A stretch of DNA of 13,732 bases from CAYQPF01 sp964419225 (GTDB lineage: Bacteria; Cloacimonadota; Cloacimonadia; Cloacimonadales; CAYQPF01), in contig CAYQPF010000138.1 of assembly GCA_964419225.1 (NCBI GenBank), positions 1 through 13,732 on the forward strand. Reading direction: 5' to 3'. The position numbers and the translations under genes are program-made. Positions 1 through 6,441 of this stretch are shown one piece after another (position 1 is the stretch's first letter; every line of letters begins with the position of its first letter). The notes beneath the pieces were generated by a model. That model worked only from the letters and a program-made list of their open reading frames with translations, searched no databases and was not told the DNA's origin.

Positions 1-690
1 CAGATCGTTAAACACATTGGCAATATTGTTGAATAATTGAGAACTCAGATCAGTATTATTATTTTTTTGAGATAATTTTAAGGCTAGGGTAAAGTATTTA
101 AAAGCTTGGTCATATGCACTAAGATTGTAATAAATCGCAGCCAGATTATTATAAAAAAAGTCCAGCATTTTATCTTTTAGCCTGACACAGATTTCAATGC
201 TTTGCTGAGCATAATCAAGTGCTTCCCGGAAATTGCCAAGATTTCTATGTGCCGCACTGAGATCATTATAAAGATACGCCAGTTTTTGTTCTGAATTGCT
301 GTTTTTGAAATACTCCACCAGGATGTTTAAGTATCGAACTGCAGGATTGAATTCCTGGAAATTCATATAGTCCAAAGCAAGAAAATTAATGTATGCATAG
401 TATTGCATTTCTTCATCCAATGTTTGAAGAAGATGAAAGAGTTTTTCGGTAAAATGATCGACAAGTTCATCATTTTCGTTATACAAATGGTAATAACCAT
501 GTAAAATGTAAAGATCAGCCAACAGTTGAGGATTGTCATTATAATCAGCATCCTGAAAATGCTCGATAAATAATTCAAGATCATCCGCATTATTTTCCAA
601 AAGTTCCTTGGCTGAGGAAATTCTTTTTATAACTCTGTTTTTGCCTTTTAAGGGGCAGAGTTGAAACTCTTTTATTACTGCAGCTATCAT
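1..690 (-). CDS. Tetratricopeptide-repeat protein, N-terminal 230 residues (C-terminus beyond left edge)
   Basis: The minus strand is open from the left edge up to a stop at 813-811. I place the start at the ATG at 690-688 because it follows GGAG with a 5-nt spacer; an in-frame ATG at 810-808 has no clear ribosome site. Residues 137-170, 178-211 and 218 onward are helical TPR repeats about 39-40 residues apart, with motifs such as NDLSAAHRNLGNFREALDYA and NNLAAIYYNLSAYDQAFKYF; residues 20-130 look like degenerate helical repeats. The roughly 40-residue spacing is that of TPR_12-type repeats often placed in front of signalling output domains (GGDEF, histidine kinase, HTH). The output domain, if any, lies outside the window, so the function is unknown; the repeats imply protein-protein binding. 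Starting at 810 would add a hydrophobic segment and make the protein membrane-anchored. The gene is divergent from the large surface-protein operon and no functional link is visible. Family call firm; start moderately sure. Confidence 0.85.
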   Translation of the reverse strand, partial: MIAAVIKEFQLCPLKGKNRVIKRISSAKELLENNADDLELFIEHFQDADYNDNPQLLADLYILHGYYHLYNENDELVDHFTEKLFHLLQTLDEEMQYYAYINFLALDYMNFQEFNPAVRYLNILVEYFKNSNSEQKLAYLYNDLSAAHRNLGNFREALDYAQQSIEICVRLKDKMLDFFYNNLAAIYYNLSAYDQAFKYFTLALKLSQKNNNTDLSSQLFNNIANVFNDL

Positions 691-833
691 TATAACTCCG
701 TAAGTAATTATTTCAAAAAACAATCCAATAATTATACAATATCTAATATTCTGAGAGATAAAGTCAAGGATTTTTATGAAAACAGTATTAAGACCACTCC
801 AAAAAGTCATTTATCCACTGAAGATACTAAAAT

Positions 834-861
834 AGGTGTCAGGTGCCAGGTGTCAGGAACC
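834..861. repeat. Tandem heptamer repeat, AGGTGTC type, 4 units
   Basis: Four consecutive 7-bp units are visible: AGGTGTC, AGGTGCC, AGGTGTC, AGGAACC. The first three differ from one another at no more than one base and the fourth is diverged. The period is exactly seven, so it is not codon-phased. Nothing coding overlaps it on either strand if the TPR gene starts at 690. Function unknown. Confidence 0.8.
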
Positions 862-1076
862 AGTAGAGATAAGGATGAGAGAGGGAAGGGGAAAATGAAT
901 CTATTATGAGGCAGTTTAGAGCCTTGGATTATTGATCTGAGTTAAATGAAGAAAGATTAGAGTTTTGAAATAATCAAAAAGGGGTTTTTGGACTGGACTC
1001 ATTAATAATGAAAGAGATAGGTGTATTTTCTCAGATTTTATATTAGGAACACCAAGGGAGGAGAGGGATACGTATT

Positions 1077-1129
1077 AGTCTTGAGTTATTAGTCGTGAGT
1101 CATGAGTCAGTCTTGAGACTTGAATCTTG
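1077..1129. repeat. Tandem heptamer repeat, AGTCNTG type, about 7 units
   Basis: Units begin at 1077 (AGTCTTG), 1084 (AGTTATT, diverged), 1091 (AGTCGTG), 1098 (AGTCATG), 1109 (AGTCTTG), 1116 (AGACTTG) and 1123 (AATCTTG). A 4-bp partial unit AGTC at 1105-1108 shifts the phase once. An isolated AGTCTTG recurs at 1192-1198, overlapping the -35 hexamer of the predicted operon promoter. This is a different heptamer family from the one at 834-861 but has the same period. Confidence 0.8.
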
Positions 1130-1195
1130 TGACATTGTACATAAAGATTATGAATAATATTTGAGAAATCAGCCTTAAAATATTAATAATAAGTC

Positions 1196-1224
1196 TTGAC
1201 AGTTGAAAAAGTAATTCTTAAAAT
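1196..1224 (+). promoter_or_regulatory. Predicted sigma-70-like promoter of the surface-protein operon
   Basis: TTGACA (1196-1201) is followed after 17 bp by TAAAAT (1219-1224), a perfect -35 and a 5-of-6 -10 at the optimal spacing. Transcription would begin near 1231 and give an unusually long leader of about 200 nt before the ATG at 1435. The -35 overlaps a stray AGTCTTG heptamer. The hexamers are seen directly; that this organism uses such promoters is inferred from the same -35 upstream of two other genes here. Confidence 0.55.
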
Positions 1225-1294
1225 ATCGCGATTATTAGATAAAATAAATTGATCTGTTATATGTTCAAATGTGTGTAATTGTTTGATTGTTATT

Positions 1295-1321
1295 GGATTA
1301 ATCTTATTGCAGATGTAATCC
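1295..1321 (+). promoter_or_regulatory. Leader hairpin upstream of the surface-protein operon
   Basis: GGATTAATCT (1295-1304) pairs with AGAT-G-TAATCC (1311-1321), giving a 10-bp stem with one bulged G at 1315 and a 6-nt loop TATTGC. It lies inside the predicted long leader. A T-tract follows only at about 1349-1357, too far away for a standard intrinsic terminator. It may affect mRNA stability or regulation, or be chance in AT-rich DNA. Confidence 0.35.
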
Positions 1322-1434
1322 GTTTTGTTGAGTTTAATGTTTAAATCATTTTTTTTTAAATGTCAGTTAATTTAGTCTAAAATTGTTTAACATATTTAAA
1401 ACCATCAGGAGAAATAAATAGCAAGGAGTCAATT

Positions 1435-4400
1435 ATGAAACAGAAGGCATTTTCATTTCATGGATTTTATGTAGTTATGTTCTGGGTGATGTTGTTGGGG
1501 ATAAGTACATTATCAGCTCAGATCAATATGAACTACAGTTTTCAAACTTCAACAGGCACTTACACCGAGATTACCGGGGGAACTGTATTAGGTTCCAATT
1601 CTAACAATGATCAATCTTTCAATGCAAAATCTTTGGGTTATACATTCTATTTTGGAACAGCAGCTTATACCCAGATCAGTATTAACAGTGATGGTTATAT
1701 TGGAATGGGAGCGAGTGTAGCAAATAGTTACACAGCTCTGAGCAGTGGTCTCAGCAATTATATCATTGCTGCACTGAATTGCGATTTAAAGGCAAAAACA
1801 GATGGGGAATTACGTTGGGAAACCATAGGAACTACCCCTAACAGAGAGACAGTTATTCAATGGAAACACTATCAGAGAAATGCCACAGATTATAATTCTG
1901 ATGATTTAAATTTTCAAATTCGTCTTAAAGAAAGTACAAATGATATTACTTTTTGTTATGGAACCAATACAATTTCAACAGGAGTTGCAGGTAATTATAT
2001 ACAGGTTGGGTTGCGTTATAATAATGCTACTAACTTTATGAACCGAACTACAGCCACAGACTGGTCAGCAACCACAGAAGGCACAGTTAACACAGATGCC
2101 TGTGATCTGAATGAAACAGTATATCCTGTTAATGGATTAGTTTTTACATGGGATCACCATTTTAGGTATAGTGTAACAGGAACTGTCCATATGGAATATG
2201 ATCAATCCCTGATAGAAGGTGGAACTGTTACCTTGTATTCCGGTTCGAGCCTGGTGGAAACTGCTGTCACAAACTCCAGTGGGCAATTTACCTTCCCAAG
2301 TGTTATCGCCGGGAATTACTGGTTAATAATGAACTGGCAGCAATACGTGGTCGATGATACTACTGTAGCCATTTTCAGTAATGGGACCCAGTTGACTCTA
2401 AATCAAAATCTGTCTCAGAATTTGATTGCCAGAACAACTATTGGAGCAGATTATTCAAGTGATATGACATTTTTAGGAAGTTATAACAACCATATTTACT
2501 GGAGATCAAATTATAATCATTATTGGGGTGACGTAAACAGTTATGCAGTAAGCAGGGGAGGGCATCTGGCAGTAATTACCGATTCGTTGGAAAATCGATT
2601 TTTAACAAATTCCCTGCAATTACATAATGATGGCAACACCAGATTCTGGTTTGGATACAGGGGTGATGAACAAGGGCCACATTGGGAAAATGGAGAGCCG
2701 TTGGTATATACTAATTGGGCTTCGGGACAACCTGATGGTGGAGGATGGCCAAGTGGATATGGGAATTTCGAAATTGGTGGAACCTGGTACGATGACTATT
2801 ATTATAATTGGTGGCCTTATTTGTTAGAGTTTGATACACCTCTTGGGCAGAATCCTCGGCCTGTTACTCAATTGGATGTTCAGCAGACAAGAAATTTCGG
2901 GATTACTTTAAGTTGGGTGAATCCGACCAAGACAGTATCAGGATTATATTTGAATAATACAGGTGAAACAGTCAAAATCAAGCGTGACGGTGTCTTAATA
3001 GCGTCCTTTAATAATATCACTCCCGGTGGAGCATTGAACTGGACAGATAACATCATCACCGGTTTAGTACATTATGCCGTTTATGTAGAAAATACATGGG
3101 GAATCAGCGATAGTGTTACTTACACACATCAATTTGGTTTACCGGTTCAGGGTGTTGCTCATTTGGAGGGTATGACAGATCATTCAGGGATTAAAGTACT
3201 TTTCCAGGCAGATCCGGATTTCCCTGGTGCTGTTACAGATTCAACCTATACGAATTCTGATGGTTTCTATTCCATAAATCTTCAGGGTGGAAGATATGAT
3301 ATTTTTTATACAAAATCAGGTTATTTGTATGACAGATATCTAAATTTTGATTATGAAGCAGACCGGATTTTACCTCAGAGATTTCTGGAGTCAGGTTTTT
3401 ATGTTATGAGCCTTAATGGCAATGTCAGCGGAACGATTCCAGCAGGATATAAGTGTCTGGTTGAAAGTAATATCACGGTTCCTGCAGATTCAATCCTGAC
3501 CATAGAGCCAGGAGTAACATTTTACTTTAGTCCCGGAACTAACATGGATGTTTATGGTTACCTTATAGCCAATGGGACTGTCAATCAACCAATCAAATTT
3601 TCAGCCAGATTTGAAGAAACCTGGAATTCTGTAATAGTGAGAACAAATTTGTCAGAGATTTCTTATTGTGAATTCAGTAAATCTCTTGGATATGGTCTGC
3701 AATTATTAGCAGATATACCTGTTACAAATTGTAAATTTTACAATAATGATTCAGGAATATTTGTTTCAGGAGCCGCACTGTCAAATGCTGTCATATCAAA
3801 TTGTGATTTTTATGGGAATACACAAAGAGCAATTTATATAGCATCGTATAGTACTGCCAGTTTTTTTGATAATAACATTTATAATAATACCGGTAATAAT
3901 GAAACAATTCATATTGAAAATTATTGTTTTCTTACTTTTCAGAATAATATCATAAACACCAATTCTGCATCCGGGCATTTATTATATATCACGCATTATA
4001 ACACCATTTTCATGGATTATAATAATATTCAGCAGAATTATTCCGGCTCATATCTTATCCATTTTGAAACAGGAAATGATCTTCAATTTATTGGAAACAA
4101 CATTCAGGGTAATAATGGGTCTAATCTGTTTGTAAATGATAATTGGGGAGAATTCAATAATCTGAATATTTCTAATAATGTAATAATTGCTAATGAATGT
4201 CGAGGAGGATGGGTTCTTCACAATTACGGCTCGCGTTATACCACTATAGATAAAAACATAATTGCCAACAATAACGGTAATGGTATTTATTTTATACGTA
4301 TGGGAGCATTTGATAAATATGTTACTAACAACACCATTGTCAACAATTCAGGAAGAGGTTTATACTTTTCAGAATGGTGGGAAGGTTCAGAGGAACTGTA

Positions 4401-6429
4401 TGTCGTGAATAATATCTCAGCATTTAACGGTTCTTATCAAATTGGAATTGATAATTATGATGCTTACAGAGTACATTTCCTTTATAATGATTTTTACTGT
4501 ACAACTTCGTATTGGTACGATGGTGCTTCAATTCCAAACTTGTTTCTGGATACCCTGAATACTAACATCAACGGCACGGTCTGTGATCCATATAATAATA
4601 TCAAGCTGAATCCTGAACTTTTTGCTATTTCCAGTGGTAATGTAAATCTGTTAGCAACCAGTCCTTGTATCAATGCCGGGGATCCAACTCTGCTTAATGA
4701 TCCTGATTACTCCATTTGTGATATTGGAGCCTTATACTTCGATCTGATAGCAAGTCAGCATGCCCAAATTCAGTTACCCAGCTATACCCACAATTTTCAG
4801 GCTGTGACAATTGGAAATGTTGCATCCTGGATGTGTCCGATATATAACAGTGGAACAGATCCTCTCATCGTTTCGAGTGTAGAAATGAATGCACCTTTTA
4901 CTTTACAGCAAAGTACTAGAACCAGCGGTTTAACCCGTTCCGGGAATAACAGAAGATTGAGTATTCCTGTCAGTTTGACAATACAACCTAATCAGACAGG
5001 ATATTTGACTGTGAATTTTACTCCGACAACGTCAGTTACTTATCTTGATACACTTAAGATTCACAGTAATGCTTTATTGAATCCCGTTGCCAGAGTAAAT
5101 CTTTTCGGTACAGGCGTACTTGCACCTGATGTTGTCTTAAATATGCCTGCAGAAGATACTGTAAATGTTAATACTGAATTTAGTCTCCCCTTATCTATAA
5201 CAAATACTTCAGGTTTGAATATTCTTGGATTCAATATGGCAGTGACCTATGATTCTACGAAGTATGAGTATTTGGGCATAACAACAACAGGTTGTTTGAC
5301 CCAGACTTGGTCTGTGTTTGTTAATCATGGAAATGCCGGAGTGCAGGAAATTCTGTATATCGGTGCATCAGGGGTTACACCTCTTAGTGGTGCAGGTAAT
5401 CTGATCAAACTCAATTTCAAATCCAAATATGATATAGAGGATGGCACTGTAACTTACTTCACTGTGAATGATGTGATCATGAATGAAGGTGGAATCGATG
5501 TACAGAGCTGTTATGGCTCGATTGTGATCAGAAACATCATTTATGGAGATATTGATAATAATCATGCAGTGCAGGCATATGATGCTGCCTTGACTTTGCA
5601 ATATTCAGTGATGATGGATCCAATCCCTACAATCGACTTAAGACCCTGGATCGATTGGAGATTCCTGAGAGCAGATGTATCTGGAGATGGACATATTTAT
5701 GCTTATGATGCATCATTGATTTTGCAGTATGTTGTAGGGTTGATCACTGCATTCCCAGTTGAAACTGCCAGAAATTATGAATATGAGAATCCTGAACAAC
5801 TTTTTGAGATTACGGCAGAAAACGGACTGTTGAATGTTCTGGCAAATGATGCAGCCAGCATCTATTCCTGTAATCTGGAAATACCCATTCTCAATGATCT
5901 GACTTTCCAGGAAGTATCATATGGGGAAAATACCCAGGACTGGATTAAAGCATCAAATGTCAGTAATAATGTATTCCACGTAGCTTTAGCCAGAGCTGCA
6001 GAGACTGAGGGAGCATATTCATTATTTAATATTCCATTTACTCTAAGCCAGCCTGTAACTATTCCCGTAAAAGTTGTAATCAATGATGATGAAATCATAG
6101 TTAATGTTTCTTTCATGCCATTGGGCAATTCAGATGTAACTTTGCCCAAGGTCAATTCCGTTAGTCAAAATTATCCTAATCCTTTCAATCCTGATACCCA
6201 TATCAATCTTGCATTAAAATCAGATGCCAGTGTCAGTGTTTATATATACAATGTCAAAGGTCAAAAAGTTAAAACTCTGCAGAAGGGGAGTTTGAAAGCC
6301 GGCTATCATACATTAACCTGGAATGGTAAGGATGATCAGGGTAAAAATGTTTCCTCGGGTATTTATTTCTATCGTACAGAAATAGGGAATAATTTTAAGA
6401 AAACCTATAAAATGCTGATGATGAAATAA
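1435..6429 (+). CDS. Giant exported mosaic adhesin with lectin-like, beta-helix, cohesin, dockerin and type IX sorting domains (1664 aa)
   Basis: The start follows AAGGAG with a 6-nt spacer and gives a signal peptide (residues 1-28, cleavage after LSA). Order of domains: nidogen-like beta-sandwich about 60-240 (motifs SINSDGYIGMG and PNRETVIQWK); carboxypeptidase-regulatory-like 244-335; C-type lectin-like 346-466 (GGHLAVI, TNWASGQPDGG, WYDD, YLLEF) without cysteines; FN3 about 475-565; second regulatory-like domain 568-650; Asn-rich right-handed parallel beta-helix about 655-1100; ASPM/SPD-2/Hydin-type Ig 1103-1227; cohesin 1229-1365; dockerin 1368-1442; a cohesin- or Ig-like domain 1447-1562; and a FlgD-like sorting domain 1571-1664 beginning SQNYPNPFNP. 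The last domain predicts type IX secretion and surface attachment. The gene lies 12 bases before the double-cohesin gene, so they are probably one operon. No catalytic motif is recognised; pectate-lyase-like activity cannot be excluded from the beta-helix alone. Likely role: surface adhesion or assembly. Architecture confident, ligand unknown. Confidence 0.93.
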   Translation: MKQKAFSFHGFYVVMFWVMLLGISTLSAQINMNYSFQTSTGTYTEITGGTVLGSNSNNDQSFNAKSLGYTFYFGTAAYTQISINSDGYIGMGASVANSYTALSSGLSNYIIAALNCDLKAKTDGELRWETIGTTPNRETVIQWKHYQRNATDYNSDDLNFQIRLKESTNDITFCYGTNTISTGVAGNYIQVGLRYNNATNFMNRTTATDWSATTEGTVNTDACDLNETVYPVNGLVFTWDHHFRYSVTGTVHMEYDQSLIEGGTVTLYSGSSLVETAVTNSSGQFTFPSVIAGNYWLIMNWQQYVVDDTTVAIFSNGTQLTLNQNLSQNLIARTTIGADYSSDMTFLGSYNNHIYWRSNYNHYWGDVNSYAVSRGGHLAVITDSLENRFLTNSLQLHNDGNTRFWFGYRGDEQGPHWENGEPLVYTNWASGQPDGGGWPSGYGNFEIGGTWYDDYYYNWWPYLLEFDTPLGQNPRPVTQLDVQQTRNFGITLSWVNPTKTVSGLYLNNTGETVKIKRDGVLIASFNNITPGGALNWTDNIITGLVHYAVYVENTWGISDSVTYTHQFGLPVQGVAHLEGMTDHSGIKVLFQADPDFPGAVTDSTYTNSDGFYSINLQGGRYDIFYTKSGYLYDRYLNFDYEADRILPQRFLESGFYVMSLNGNVSGTIPAGYKCLVESNITVPADSILTIEPGVTFYFSPGTNMDVYGYLIANGTVNQPIKFSARFEETWNSVIVRTNLSEISYCEFSKSLGYGLQLLADIPVTNCKFYNNDSGIFVSGAALSNAVISNCDFYGNTQRAIYIASYSTASFFDNNIYNNTGNNETIHIENYCFLTFQNNIINTNSASGHLLYITHYNTIFMDYNNIQQNYSGSYLIHFETGNDLQFIGNNIQGNNGSNLFVNDNWGEFNNLNISNNVIIANECRGGWVLHNYGSRYTTIDKNIIANNNGNGIYFIRMGAFDKYVTNNTIVNNSGRGLYFSEWWEGSEELYVVNNISAFNGSYQIGIDNYDAYRVHFLYNDFYCTTSYWYDGASIPNLFLDTLNTNINGTVCDPYNNIKLNPELFAISSGNVNLLATSPCINAGDPTLLNDPDYSICDIGALYFDLIASQHAQIQLPSYTHNFQAVTIGNVASWMCPIYNSGTDPLIVSSVEMNAPFTLQQSTRTSGLTRSGNNRRLSIPVSLTIQPNQTGYLTVNFTPTTSVTYLDTLKIHSNALLNPVARVNLFGTGVLAPDVVLNMPAEDTVNVNTEFSLPLSITNTSGLNILGFNMAVTYDSTKYEYLGITTTGCLTQTWSVFVNHGNAGVQEILYIGASGVTPLSGAGNLIKLNFKSKYDIEDGTVTYFTVNDVIMNEGGIDVQSCYGSIVIRNIIYGDIDNNHAVQAYDAALTLQYSVMMDPIPTIDLRPWIDWRFLRADVSGDGHIYAYDASLILQYVVGLITAFPVETARNYEYENPEQLFEITAENGLLNVLANDAASIYSCNLEIPILNDLTFQEVSYGENTQDWIKASNVSNNVFHVALARAAETEGAYSLFNIPFTLSQPVTIPVKVVINDDEIIVNVSFMPLGNSDVTLPKVNSVSQNYPNPFNPDTHINLALKSDASVSVYIYNVKGQKVKTLQKGSLKAGYHTLTWNGKDDQGKNVSSGIYFYRTEIGNNFKKTYKMLMMK

Positions 6430-6441
6430 TCCGAGGTTAAA

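Larger units (their letters stand above)
691..1434. other. Divergent intergenic region, 744 bases
   Basis: No convincing gene lies here. It separates the minus-strand TPR gene from the plus-strand surface-protein operon, and is long compared with the 12-255-base gaps elsewhere in the window. It holds two clusters of 7-bp tandem repeats, a consensus-like promoter and a leader hairpin (listed separately). For the TPR gene, a perfect minus-strand TATAAT sits at 736-731, which would give a leader of about 35 nt, but no good -35 lies at the right distance. The stretch from about 870 to 1070 is purine-rich and featureless to me; it could be decayed sequence. The plus-strand reading frame at 661-909 is judged spurious. 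Confidence 0.8.

Noticed and set aside
661..909. Plus-strand open frame of 82 codons with a TTG start
   Set aside because: No ribosome site, no recognisable domain, crosses the heptamer repeat and overlaps the start of the TPR gene antisense; judged chance.
870..1070. Possible decayed gene or mobile-element remnant in the intergenic region
   Set aside because: No terminal inverted repeats, target duplications or protein similarity could be seen in any frame.
834..1129. Possible CRISPR array
   Set aside because: The repeats are contiguous 7-bp units without unique spacers and with no cas genes nearby.
2627..2827. Plus-strand open frame of 66 codons inside the lectin-like region
   Set aside because: Out of frame with a well-supported 1664-codon gene and with low-complexity translation.
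6430..6441. Separate promoter or terminator between the two surface-protein genes
   Set aside because: The gap is only 12 bases and is filled by the ribosome site; the two are better read as one operon.
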